A stretch of 64,000 nt of DNA, taken from Betaproteobacteria bacterium (lineage in GTDB: Bacteria; Pseudomonadota; Gammaproteobacteria; Burkholderiales; SG8-41). Position numbers and translations under genes: made by a program. This document shows positions 30,874 to 40,238 of the stretch, one piece after another. The DNA lies in NCBI GenBank assembly GCA_021732605.1, contig JAKFUS010000013.1:1-64000 (forward strand), written 5' to 3'. The notes under the pieces are model-generated. The model was not told the origin of the DNA and ran no database searches. It saw nothing but the letters and a program-made list of their open reading frames with translations. Position 1 is the first letter of the stretch. Each line of letters starts with the position of its first letter.

Positions 30874-32082
30874 TCATTTGGCCGCAATCGCCACCAAGGA
30901 ACCATCCCGCAACTTTTCAGAAGGCCGCACCACCACCTTATCCCCCACAGCGACCTTCCCGGTCACTTCAACCAGTTCGCCGATTTTCATGCCGCTCTTA
31001 ACGGCAACCTGAGCAGCCTTGCCATCCTTGACCACAAACACCACGCCAGCACCGTCGCGCTCAACTACAGCAGCTGGCTGCACCACCGTCCGCGCCGTGC
31101 GCTCAGCCTCCGGCGTTTCCTTCTCAAGGAAAGCCACCTTTGCGCTCATCTCCGGCAGGATTCGCGCATCCACATCAACAAAACGGATTTTCACCAGCAC
31201 CGTGGCCTTGGCACGATCCACCGTCGGCACCGTGCGTTGAACCACGCCACGGAAACGCTGGCCGGGCAAGGCATCGAGCTGGATTTCACAGGGCTGGCCG
31301 ACCCTCACCTTTGACAGATTAGCTTCCGACACATCGGCCTCGACCTCCAGCGTGGTCATGTCAGCCATGGTGACCACCGCCGCCTGCGAACCCAGTGCCG
31401 ATGAAAACGGCGTAATCACATCGCCAACATTGGCATTTTTGGTCAGCACCACGCCATCGAAGGGCGCACGGATCAGCGTCTGCTCCACCGCCACCTGGGA
31501 CGCACGCAGGTTGGCCTGGGCGACGGCGATCGATGCCTTGTAGCTGTGGATCGCAGCCAGCGCTTTTTCTTGGCGCGCGACCACCGTGTCATGTGCCGCA
31601 GGTGAAACGAATTTTTTCGCCAGCAGGTCACGCGAACGTTCCAGCGCACGCGCCGCATCCTTCATTTCAGCGTCGCCCTGTTCCAGGTTGGCCCGCGCCA
31701 CATTGACACCGGCAGCGGCCTGCTGCATCTGCGCCTTCACGTCATTGCTTTCCAGACGCGCCAGGATTTCCCCGGCTTTCACCTGACTGCCTTCGCGCAC
31801 ATTCAGCCATTCCAGGCGCCCGGTGGCCTTGGACGCCACTGCCGCCTTGCGTTGCGCCACTACGTAACCGGTGGCATTGAGCAGGGTGTAAGCCTGTGAC
31901 GGATAAGCCTGCGATATCGTGGTCGTTTCCACATTCACCGGCGCATTGCGGGCAAATATCCAGAATGCAGCGCCGGCTACCAGCAACGCCGCCAGCCACC
32001 ACCATCGTTTAAAGCGCCCCCGCGGCGCGGCGCGCACCGCATCGCGGTCGATGCGTAATCGGGAAAGGTCTTCGTTGGCCAA
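30874..32082 (-). CDS. efflux periplasmic adaptor subunit (HlyD/MacA-type membrane fusion protein)
   Basis: 402 aa; RLEWLNVREGSQVKAGEILARLESND biotinyl-lipoyl-like motif; APFDGVVLTKNANVGDVITP. Confidence 0.92.
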   Translation of the reverse strand: MANEDLSRLRIDRDAVRAAPRGRFKRWWWLAALLVAGAAFWIFARNAPVNVETTTISQAYPSQAYTLLNATGYVVAQRKAAVASKATGRLEWLNVREGSQVKAGEILARLESNDVKAQMQQAAAGVNVARANLEQGDAEMKDAARALERSRDLLAKKFVSPAAHDTVVARQEKALAAIHSYKASIAVAQANLRASQVAVEQTLIRAPFDGVVLTKNANVGDVITPFSSALGSQAAVVTMADMTTLEVEADVSEANLSKVRVGQPCEIQLDALPGQRFRGVVQRTVPTVDRAKATVLVKIRFVDVDARILPEMSAKVAFLEKETPEAERTARTVVQPAAVVERDGAGVVFVVKDGKAAQVAVKSGMKIGELVEVTGKVAVGDKVVVRPSEKLRDGSLVAIAAK

Positions 32083-32137
32083 AATGTTTTAGAATCGAGA
32101 TGGTTTTTAACAGATTGCATTGTATCCGGAGACCCCA

Positions 32138-33331
32138 ATGACCGCCGCGATTCCCACGACCAAAGCCGCCTTTCAATGGGACGACCCACTGCTGATCGAA
32201 GACCTGCTGAGTGACGAGGAACGCATGGTGCGCGACACCGCGCGCGCCTACTGCCAGGACAAGCTGATGCCACGGGTGGTTGAGGCCAACCGACACGAAA
32301 AGTTCCATCGCGAAATCATGAATGAGATGGGCGAACTCGGTTTTCTCGGACCGACCATCGAGGGTTACGGCTGCGCCGGGGTCAACCACGTCTGTTACGG
32401 CCTGATTGCGCGTGAAGTCGAACGTGTCGACAGCGGGTATCGCTCCGCCCTGTCGGTGCAATCCAGTCTGGTGATGTATCCGATTTCCGCCTTCGGCAGC
32501 GAAGCGCAGAAACAGAAATACCTGCCCAAGATGGCCACCGGCGAGTGGATTGGCTGCTTCGGCCTGACCGAACCCAATGCCGGCTCCGATCCGGCCGGCA
32601 TGCTCACCCGCGGCAAGAAGGCCGACGGTGGCTATCTGGTCAGCGGCGCAAAAATGTGGATCACCAACGCCCCGCTCGCCGACGTGTTGCTGGTGTGGGC
32701 CAAGGATGATGGTGGCGTCATTCGCGGCTTCATCCTCGAAAAAGGCATGAAGGGCCTTTCAACGCCGAAAATCGAAGGCAAGTTCAGCCTGCGTTCCTCC
32801 GTCACCGGCGAAATTGTCATGGACAACGTATTCGTGCCGGAAGAAAACGTGCTGCCTGAGGTCTCCGGCCTCAAGGGTCCGTTCTCCTGCCTGAACAAGG
32901 CGCGTTACGGTATTGCCTGGGGCGCGCTGGGCGCGGCGGAATTCTGCTGGCACGCCGCGCGCAGCTACACGCTGGAACGCAAGCAGTTCGGCCGCCCGCT
33001 GGCTGCCAATCAGTTGGTGCAACTCAAACTCGTCAATATGCAAACTGAAATCACGTTGGGGCTGCATGCCGCGCTGCGCCTCGGCCGGCTGATTGATGAA
33101 GGCCGCGTCGCGCCGGAAATGATTTCAATGCTGAAACGCAATTCCTGCGGCAAGTCACTGGACATTGCGCGCGTGGCACGTGACATGCACGGCGGCAACG
33201 GCATTGCCGACGAATTTCATGTCATCCGCCACATGATGAATCTGGAAGCCGTCAATACCTACGAGGGCACGCACGACATCCATGCGCTGATCCTCGGCCG
33301 CGCGCTGACCGGCATCCCAGCGTTTGACTAA
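32138..33331 (+). CDS. gcdH: acyl-CoA dehydrogenase, glutaryl-CoA dehydrogenase type
   Basis: [55 protein letters not shown]-terminal [22 protein letters not shown]. Confidence 0.9.
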   Translation: MTAAIPTTKAAFQWDDPLLIEDLLSDEERMVRDTARAYCQDKLMPRVVEANRHEKFHREIMNEMGELGFLGPTIEGYGCAGVNHVCYGLIAREVERVDSGYRSALSVQSSLVMYPISAFGSEAQKQKYLPKMATGEWIGCFGLTEPNAGSDPAGMLTRGKKADGGYLVSGAKMWITNAPLADVLLVWAKDDGGVIRGFILEKGMKGLSTPKIEGKFSLRSSVTGEIVMDNVFVPEENVLPEVSGLKGPFSCLNKARYGIAWGALGAAEFCWHAARSYTLERKQFGRPLAANQLVQLKLVNMQTEITLGLHAALRLGRLIDEGRVAPEMISMLKRNSCGKSLDIARVARDMHGGNGIADEFHVIRHMMNLEAVNTYEGTHDIHALILGRALTGIPAFD

Positions 33332-33350
33332 GCGTGCCTAGCAGACAGGC

Positions 33351-34235
33351 ATGAACATCCGGCTTCGTCTGGCGGCATTGCTGATCTGCGCCGCCAGCGC
33401 CACTGGCGCGCGCGCCGAGCCTATCCCCGACGGCAGCAGCCAGCGCAGCGTCAGCATCGATGGCGAAACCATCGAGCTCCATACCTACAAGCCGCTGCAA
33501 TATGCCGGCGGCCCCATCCTGCTGGTCTTGCACGGCCTCGGCACCAATGCCCCCGGTTACCGCGATTACGCGATACCGCTGGCCGACCAAAAAGGATTTC
33601 TGATCATCGCGCCACTGTTCGACCGCAAACGTTTTCCGGTCTGGCGTTACCAGACCGGGGGACTGGTACGCGACCAGCGCGCCGCCGGCGAATTCCGCAT
33701 TGAGCCCGAAGCGCAATGGACCGGGCAACTGTTCCTCGCCATCATCGAAACGGTGCGGCTGTCCGAAGGACGGCCCGATCTCGCCTATTCGCTGATCGGA
33801 CATTCAGCCGGCGGGCAAACCTTGTCGCGATTTGCCGCTTTTGTTCCGCATCAGGCCAGACACATCTTCATCGCCAATCCATCGACCTGGCTGTTGCCGT
33901 CGCGCGAAGAACGTTTTCCGTTTGGCTTCGGCGGGCTGCCGCCCGCACTGTCTGATGATGCCGCACTGCGCCACTACCTGGCGCAACCGGTCACCATGCT
34001 GCTGGGTACCGCAGACATCAAACGCGATGGCGACCTGAATGTCAGTCCAGGCGCCGAACGCCAGGGCGAAAACCGTTTTGAACGCGGAAAAAACGCCTTC
34101 CGCGCCGCCCAGCAACTGGCGCGAAACCGAGGCTGGACCTTCAACTGGCGCCTGATCGAAGTGGCAGACGTCGGGCACAGCGCGCGACGGATGTTCGGCA
34201 GCGCAGTGGTGCTGACTGCATTGCCGGTGGACTGA
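33351..34235 (+). CDS. secreted alpha/beta hydrolase
   Basis: 294 aa; signal peptide; ILLVLHGLGTNAPGYR, LIGHSAGGQTLSRF nucleophile elbow. Confidence 0.75.
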   Translation: MNIRLRLAALLICAASATGARAEPIPDGSSQRSVSIDGETIELHTYKPLQYAGGPILLVLHGLGTNAPGYRDYAIPLADQKGFLIIAPLFDRKRFPVWRYQTGGLVRDQRAAGEFRIEPEAQWTGQLFLAIIETVRLSEGRPDLAYSLIGHSAGGQTLSRFAAFVPHQARHIFIANPSTWLLPSREERFPFGFGGLPPALSDDAALRHYLAQPVTMLLGTADIKRDGDLNVSPGAERQGENRFERGKNAFRAAQQLARNRGWTFNWRLIEVADVGHSARRMFGSAVVLTALPVD

Positions 34236-34275
34236 AGCACCGGATCAACACAGCCTTAGATCTTACACATCAGCC

Positions 34276-34782
34276 TCAGGCCGCGGCGCGCTTGGGCAGC
34301 ACCCAGCCCGGGCGCACAAAATGGCAGGTGTAGCCGCGCGGATTACGCAATAGATAATCCCGGTGCTCGGGCTCGGCCTCCCAGAACGTCGACGCCGGCG
34401 CCACTTCGGTTACCACCTTGCCCGGCCACAGCCCTGAAGCATCAACATCCTTGATCGTGTCCAAGGCGACTGCTTTCTGCGATTCATTGGTAAAAAAAAT
34501 CGCTGAACGATAGCTGGAACCGACATCATTGCCCTGGCGATCCCTGGTGCTCGGATCGTGAATCTGGAAAAAGAATTCCAGCAGCTTGCGAAAGCTGGTC
34601 GCCTCGTTGTCAAACACAATCTCCAGCGCCTCCGCATGGCCGGGATGGTTTGGGTACGTCGGATGATCATTTTTGCCGCCGGTATAACCGACTCGGGTCA
34701 ACTGGACACCAGGCAGTTTGCGCACCAGATCCTGCATTCCCCAAAAACACCCCCCGGCAAGTACCGCGGTTTCCTTGGCCAT
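34276..34782 (-). CDS. msrA: peptide-methionine (S)-S-oxide reductase
   Basis: [36 protein letters not shown] (GCFWG active site). Confidence 0.95.
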   Translation of the reverse strand: MAKETAVLAGGCFWGMQDLVRKLPGVQLTRVGYTGGKNDHPTYPNHPGHAEALEIVFDNEATSFRKLLEFFFQIHDPSTRDRQGNDVGSSYRSAIFFTNESQKAVALDTIKDVDASGLWPGKVVTEVAPASTFWEAEPEHRDYLLRNPRGYTCHFVRPGWVLPKRAAA

Positions 34783-34888
34783 ACTTATTTCCTTTCGAAA
34801 GTTTTGATTTTTAGGGTTGCGATAGCGTAAACCACCAAGCTCGTGCAAGGCGTCGAATCATTATGCCCACCGCTGCCAGCAACACCGC

Positions 34889-35635
34889 CTATTTCGGCAG
34901 GTGTTTGTGCAGTTCCACCGGTTTGCGCTTCGCGCGCATGCGCAGGTTGAGCATTTCCACCGCCACCGAAAACGCCATCGCGAAGTAGATATAACCCTTC
35001 GGGATATGCAGGCCCCAGCCCTCGGCAATCAGCGCCACGCCGACCAGGGTCAGGAAGGACAGTGCCAGCATCTTGATGGTCGGATGGGTATCGACAAATT
35101 TGCCGATCGGTCCCGCCGCGAACAGCATCACGCCCACCGACAGCACAATCGCGATCACCATGATCGACAGTTCATCCACCATGCCCACCGCGGTGATCAC
35201 TGAATCCAGCGAAAACACGATGTCGATCACCGCAATCTGCGCAATCACCGCGCCGAAAGTGGCCGTGGCCGCAACAACGGTGCTGCCACCCGCCTCATGC
35301 TCGATTTCCAGCGAATTGTGGATTTCATGCACGCTTTTCCATAACAGGAACAGACCGCCGCCGATCAGGATCAGGTCGCGCCCGGAAATGTCCTTGCCCA
35401 TGACTGCAAACCACGGCGCAGTCAGCGTCATCAGCCAGGACAGCGTGAACAGCAGGCCGATGCGCGTCAGCATGGCGAAGATCAGGCCGATGTTGCGGGC
35501 TTTCGCACGCTGGTGCTCAGGCAGCCGGCCACACAATATGGAAATGAAAATGATGTTGTCGACACCGAGCACAATCTCCAGTGCCGCCAGTGTTGCCAGT
35601 GCCAGCCATGCCTGCGGATCCGCAATCCATTCCAT
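34889..35635 (-). CDS. TerC family integral membrane protein
   Basis: 248 aa; LEIVLGVDNIIFISIL and DIVFSLDSVITAVGMVD motifs. Confidence 0.93.
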   Translation of the reverse strand: MEWIADPQAWLALATLAALEIVLGVDNIIFISILCGRLPEHQRAKARNIGLIFAMLTRIGLLFTLSWLMTLTAPWFAVMGKDISGRDLILIGGGLFLLWKSVHEIHNSLEIEHEAGGSTVVAATATFGAVIAQIAVIDIVFSLDSVITAVGMVDELSIMVIAIVLSVGVMLFAAGPIGKFVDTHPTIKMLALSFLTLVGVALIAEGWGLHIPKGYIYFAMAFSVAVEMLNLRMRAKRKPVELHKHLPK

Positions 35636-35816
35636 ATACGCCCCAATTTCTCAATAAAAACAATAATTTATTTACCCGACCCGCACATTCGGCCGCGGCT
35701 CCGCCCTGTTCGGCACTACAACGGAAACATCGCCCAGATTGCGAGACGGCGCCCATGTGCAAAGCGACAAGCTGCTACAGTCAATATCCGACTTCATACA
35801 CCCGGATCAGGTTCAT

Positions 35817-37259
35817 ATGCAAACCCCCGCCGTACATAATTCTCGAGAATCCGCACCGGCAACTGCCGCACCCACCGCCCTGTCGATATCGCAGCAGATT
35901 GCCGCATTCGCCGCTGATCTGACGCCGGATGCCGTACCCGCAGCCGTCCGCGACGACGCAAAGTTGCATGTGCTCGATGTCGTCGGCACCGCGCTCGCCG
36001 CCACGCGTTTTGACTTCGCGCAACACGCACTGGCCGGCATCCTCAATATTGCCGAAGGTGGCGACAACAGCGTCATCGGCATGAACGTCAAACTGCCGAT
36101 GCGCGACGCGGTGCTGATGAACGGCATCCTCGCCCATGGCCTCGATTACGACGACACCCATCCGGGGGCCATTGTGCACCCATCCTCCAGCGCCCTTCCC
36201 TGCGCGCTGGGTCTCGCCGAAAAACGCGACGCTTCCGGCGCCGACCTGCTGCTGGCTTACATCCTCGGCGTCGAAGTCTCCACCCGGCTCGGTGTTGCCG
36301 CCGCCGGCACCATGCATACCAACGGTTTCCATACCACGGGCATCGCCGGCCATTTCGGCTGTGCGGTGGCCGCCGGCAAACTGCTCAACCTGAGCCCGCA
36401 ACGCCTGCAGTACGCCCAAGGGTTCGCCGGCAGCACCGCCTCCGCCATTTCCGAACACCGCGCCGACGGCGCCTGGAACAAACGCCTGCATCCGGCCTGG
36501 GCGGGGGTCGGTGGCATCACCGCGGCGGCTCTGGCCAGCGGCGGTTTTATCGGCACCTGTAAAATTTACGAAGGCGCCGACGGCATTTTCCGCTCGCACA
36601 CCGGCACCCGTTTTAATGAAGTCGACATGGGTGCCATGACGCGTAATCTCGGCAGCGAATGGCTGCTCAACGAAGTGGCGATCAAACCCTACCCGATCTG
36701 CCACCTGCTGCACGCCTGCGCCGATTCGGCACTGGCCATCCGGCGCAAACACAAGATCAAGCCCGAAGACATCGTCAAAATCCGCGCCCTGCTGCATCCC
36801 GAAACCTTTCACTACATCGCCGAACCGGCAGACATGCGCCGCAAACCGGTATCGGATTACATGGCCAAGTTCAGCGTGCAGTTCGTACTCGCCGCCTGTT
36901 TTGTGCGTGGCAAATTCGGTTTTGCCGAGCTGGAAACCGAGGCCTTGAACGACGCAGCGATACTCGCGCTGGCGCAAAAGGTGCACCACGAAGCCGATCC
37001 GGATTCGGCGTTCCCGAAATATTTCTCCGGCGGCGTGGTCGTCACCACCAAGGACGGTCGCGAACTGGTGCACATGGAAAAAATCAACCGCGGCGCCGGT
37101 GAACGCGCACTGTCGGCGGCAGACATCAGCGAAAAATTCTTCGACAACGCATCGCTGGTGATTTCCAAACCGCAGGCCGAACGCATCCGCACGGCTGTGC
37201 TGGCGATGGACCAGCACAGCACACGCGATTTGACCCGCGTCCTGGCACTTAAAAATTAA
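35817..37259 (+). CDS. MmgE/PrpD family protein
   Basis: LDVVGTALAATRFDFAQHAL, GLDYDDTHPGAIVHPSSSALPCAL. Start MQTPAVHNS favoured over 35739. Confidence 0.9.
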   Translation: MQTPAVHNSRESAPATAAPTALSISQQIAAFAADLTPDAVPAAVRDDAKLHVLDVVGTALAATRFDFAQHALAGILNIAEGGDNSVIGMNVKLPMRDAVLMNGILAHGLDYDDTHPGAIVHPSSSALPCALGLAEKRDASGADLLLAYILGVEVSTRLGVAAAGTMHTNGFHTTGIAGHFGCAVAAGKLLNLSPQRLQYAQGFAGSTASAISEHRADGAWNKRLHPAWAGVGGITAAALASGGFIGTCKIYEGADGIFRSHTGTRFNEVDMGAMTRNLGSEWLLNEVAIKPYPICHLLHACADSALAIRRKHKIKPEDIVKIRALLHPETFHYIAEPADMRRKPVSDYMAKFSVQFVLAACFVRGKFGFAELETEALNDAAILALAQKVHHEADPDSAFPKYFSGGVVVTTKDGRELVHMEKINRGAGERALSAADISEKFFDNASLVISKPQAERIRTAVLAMDQHSTRDLTRVLALKN

Positions 37260-37277
37260 CAATAAAATCAAATACTT

Positions 37278-38129
37278 ATGAATATCGATCTGGCGCATCT
37301 GCAGCAATGGGTCGGCAAGACCGAAAGCCACGACGATGTCGCCACCGCGTTTCCGGTCGCGGCACTGGCGGCCACGCTCGACCGCCGTGACCCGCCAGCC
37401 AAAACCGGCGACGCCATTCCGCACAGCGCGCACTGGCTGTATTTCCTTGAAACCGCAGTCAATGCCGATCTCAGCCATGACGGCCATCCCAAACGCGGCG
37501 GTTTTCTGCCGCCGGTGACACTGCCGCGGCGCATGTGGGCAGGCGGCCGCATCGATTTCCGCACACCGGTGCGCATCGGCGATGCCATCCGCCGCGATTC
37601 CGAAATCCTGTCCGTGGAAGCCAAGGCCGGCAGCAGCGGCAACCTGGTGTTCGTCACAGTGCGCCACACCGTCAGCGCCAACAACACGGTCGCCATCGTC
37701 GAAGAACACGACATCGTCTATCGCGACGCCGCGAAAAAAGGCGCCGCGCCGCCTGCGGGCAAACCGGCGCCGCAAACTGCGGCATGGCGGCGGGAATTGA
37801 ACACAGACGAAGCTGTGCTGTTCCGTTATTCAGCGCTGATCTTCAACGCGCACCGCATCCATTACGACATCGACTACTGCCGCGACGAGGAAGGTTATCC
37901 GGGCCTGATCGTGCACGGCCCGCTACAAACGACGCTGCTGCTGGATTTATGCCGGCGCAGCGACCCGCGCCCGGTGCGCACACTGGATTACCGCGCCACG
38001 CATCCGGTGTTCCACCAGGAAACTTTCAGTGTCAACGGCCAAACGTCAGGCGACGGGAAATCGGTTGATTTGTGGACTGCGAATGCCGCGGGGTGTTATG
38101 CGATGCGCGGTACTGCGACGTTTGATTGA
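37278..38129 (+). CDS. FAS1-like/MaoC-type dehydratase (mesaconyl-C4-CoA / itaconyl-CoA hydratase-like)
   Basis: 283 aa; PAKTGDAIPHSAHWLYFLE, GGFLPPVTLPRRMWAGGRIDF, two hot-dog halves. Confidence 0.82.
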   Translation: MNIDLAHLQQWVGKTESHDDVATAFPVAALAATLDRRDPPAKTGDAIPHSAHWLYFLETAVNADLSHDGHPKRGGFLPPVTLPRRMWAGGRIDFRTPVRIGDAIRRDSEILSVEAKAGSSGNLVFVTVRHTVSANNTVAIVEEHDIVYRDAAKKGAAPPAGKPAPQTAAWRRELNTDEAVLFRYSALIFNAHRIHYDIDYCRDEEGYPGLIVHGPLQTTLLLDLCRRSDPRPVRTLDYRATHPVFHQETFSVNGQTSGDGKSVDLWTANAAGCYAMRGTATFD

Positions 38130-38186
38130 GCATCCCAAAACACGACAGAATTGATTAAGAACCGGGGTTTTTAAATATATCCACCC

Positions 38187-38470
38187 TGAGCTATCCCGGG
38201 TTGTACGGACAGCCTAGTTAAGCACCACGCCATTCTCTCTCAATCTGCTCGGGGGTGCGGTAGCCGAGTGTTTGATGAATCCGTTTGCGGTTGTAAAACA
38301 GTTCGATGTAATCGAAGATTGCCACCCTTGCGTCATCCCGGGAATGGAACTCGTAGTGATGAATGAGTTCGTTCTTCAGATTCGAGAAGAAGCTCTCCCC
38401 ACCGCGTTGTCCTGCGGCACCTTGCGCCCGTTCATGCTGGCCCTCAGGCCGTCAGATACGGTGCGACAAA
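38187..38470 (-). pseudogene. IS3-family transposase remnant (orfB C-terminus plus right end)
   Basis: Minus strand encodes MNGRKVPQDNAVG / (frameshift) ESFFSNLKNELIHHYEFHSRDDARVAIFDYIELFYNRKRIHQTLGYRTPEQIEREWRGA*; followed by TGAGCTATCCCGGGTTGTACGGACAG, an IS3-like end. Confidence 0.85.
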
Positions 38471-38560
38471 GACCACTCTTCGTCGCTTACGTCGCTCGGA
38501 TAGGGTTGCGCGGGGCGTCTTCATCTCCCCACACTATGTGCCAGATTACGTATCAAAGTA

Positions 38561-38580
38561 CAAGTCCATAACAGGCTCTA
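38561..38580. repeat. 20 bp perfect inverted repeat, left copy
   Basis: CAAGTCCATAACAGGCTCTA; exact reverse complement at 40129-40148. Confidence 0.95.
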
Positions 38581-39939
38581 GAACCGGTACGTTCCGGAGA
38601 ACTGCACGCGATTGAGACTTCCGCTCAATCCACTCTGTATCTCGCGCTGGCCGTAGATGTACTCGACCCCCAGGTCGACCGCGGAGAACGGACTCCAGAT
38701 CAGATTGGCATGCAGCGACTGGGCCGACTTGTTCAACGTGCCCGAAGTGCCTGTGGGATGGTTCGCACGCGACGCAGACGCCACCAGGCTCGAGCGCCAC
38801 TTCGGCGACCAGAAGTGGCGGTAGGCGGCGAAGCCGCTGACCACGTTCGACAGCTCGAGCTGGTTGTTGACCAGAATGCCATCAGCGAAGAAGCCCAGCT
38901 CCTGGTAACGGCCGACGACGTTGCCGAAGTTCACGACGGCCTTGAAGTCGTCCGTGCCGGTCGATGTCTTGATGGGAAGAATGATGCCGAGTTGTCCGGC
39001 GGCGCCCCACTTGTTGTCGGCGGTGCCCGCCTGATCGATGCGGATGTTGCGGACCAGTACCGAGCCCCAGAGGTCCCCATAGGCGGTCTTCAGGAAGTTC
39101 ACGCGCGCGACGATGTCCGGATAGCGGTCGTCATCCGGCCGCAACACGGTGCCGGCGCTGGTGGCGATCGCGCTCTCCGGATTTTCCAGCGACAGCTCCC
39201 AGTTGCCGCCCTTGAAGGGCTGGGTCCAGCGCAACTGGGTCTGGCGAATGAAGATGTGGCCGACCGGGCCACCGAAATCCAGCGTATCGGGAATCGCCGC
39301 CTGGTTCTCGAACGCGGTCCAGAACTGACCGAATCCCAGGTTCCCGATCGTTCCATACGCGTGGCGCAACGAGGGCGAATTGCGGTTGCTCACCAGTTCA
39401 TCGCCCGCGCTGTTGGCCACGGTGGGCCCGCCCGAGAGCGACGCGCCGAACAGATCCAGCTCGAACAGGGTCGTCAGCGGGCCCCACGGCGTGTTGGGCG
39501 TGACGCTGCGAATCCCCAACCGGGTCTGGCGCGCGTGCAGCGTGACCTGTTTCCTTTCGTTGGCACCGGCGGTCGGCCCGACGGGGATCGCGCTCGGCAA
39601 CAGGAACTGGTCGCCGATCGGGTTCTGGCCGCCGGCGCTGCGGCTGTTGAAGATCGCATCGCCCTTGACGTAACCATAGATGCTGAACGAGGTGTCGCTG
39701 CCCGGCAGCTTGAGGGAGCCCTTGAAGTCGCCGGCGGTGACGGCGTTGGCCGGTGCTTCCTTCGGCGCGCTTTTCCTTTCGAGCGCGTCGATCTTCTTCT
39801 GCATGGCTTCGAGTTGCTGCTTCAGAACCTGAAGCTCGTTGGCCCGAGCCGGCGTTGCGGCCAGCAGCAGGCCGAGGGCGCAGACGCCGAGCAGCAATTC
39901 GCTGCTTCGGGTGAGGAACGTACCGGGGCGTGGTGTCAT
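38578..39939 (-). CDS. DcaP-like outer-membrane porin
   Basis: 453 aa; signal peptide, LQVLKQQLEAMQKKIDALE coiled coil, SIYGYVKGDAIFNSR, C-terminal FSGTYRF. Confidence 0.85.
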   Translation of the reverse strand: MTPRPGTFLTRSSELLLGVCALGLLLAATPARANELQVLKQQLEAMQKKIDALERKSAPKEAPANAVTAGDFKGSLKLPGSDTSFSIYGYVKGDAIFNSRSAGGQNPIGDQFLLPSAIPVGPTAGANERKQVTLHARQTRLGIRSVTPNTPWGPLTTLFELDLFGASLSGGPTVANSAGDELVSNRNSPSLRHAYGTIGNLGFGQFWTAFENQAAIPDTLDFGGPVGHIFIRQTQLRWTQPFKGGNWELSLENPESAIATSAGTVLRPDDDRYPDIVARVNFLKTAYGDLWGSVLVRNIRIDQAGTADNKWGAAGQLGIILPIKTSTGTDDFKAVVNFGNVVGRYQELGFFADGILVNNQLELSNVVSGFAAYRHFWSPKWRSSLVASASRANHPTGTSGTLNKSAQSLHANLIWSPFSAVDLGVEYIYGQREIQSGLSGSLNRVQFSGTYRF

Positions 39940-39988
39940 GGGTTCTCCAAGTCAGGTGAAAGCATGGGTTTTCCAAGTCAGGTGAAAG
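39937..39988 (-). repeat. 26 bp tandem duplication of the porin RBS and start codon
   Basis: catgggttctccaagtcaggtgaaag followed by catgggttttccaagtcaggtgaaag (one mismatch). Confidence 0.95.
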
Positions 39989-40128
39989 CTTCTATGAATA
40001 TCCTCCGCGTGTCAACTCCCTGGCGGCGGGTTTCGGGTTTCGGGTGGTCTGGTCATTTTCGCGGAAGCGGAAGTATGTAGTTAACGAAAAGCGAAGTGAC
40101 AAAGTCCGTCACTTTTTTTGCTTTGCCT

Positions 40129-40148
40129 TAGAGCCTGTTATGGACTTG
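40129..40148. repeat. 20 bp perfect inverted repeat, right copy
   Basis: TAGAGCCTGTTATGGACTTG. Confidence 0.95.
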
Positions 40149-40238
40149 AGGTGACGAAGGGGATGAGGCGGTGAAGCATAAGGCAAGCAAAGGCGAGGTC
40201 TTGCCTTTTGCCTCTCAATTAAAATCACCGGAGCCCAA

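Noticed and set aside
30455-30877. 140 aa ORF (SHFLLLHQEKVTKEK...) and similar ORF at 54611-55129
   Set aside because: Translations of the dispersed repeat copies A and B; similarity between them reflects the DNA repeat, not a protein family.
35781-37775. 664 aa minus-strand ORF
   Set aside because: Antisense to the well-supported MmgE/PrpD and hydratase genes; composition typical of shadow ORFs.
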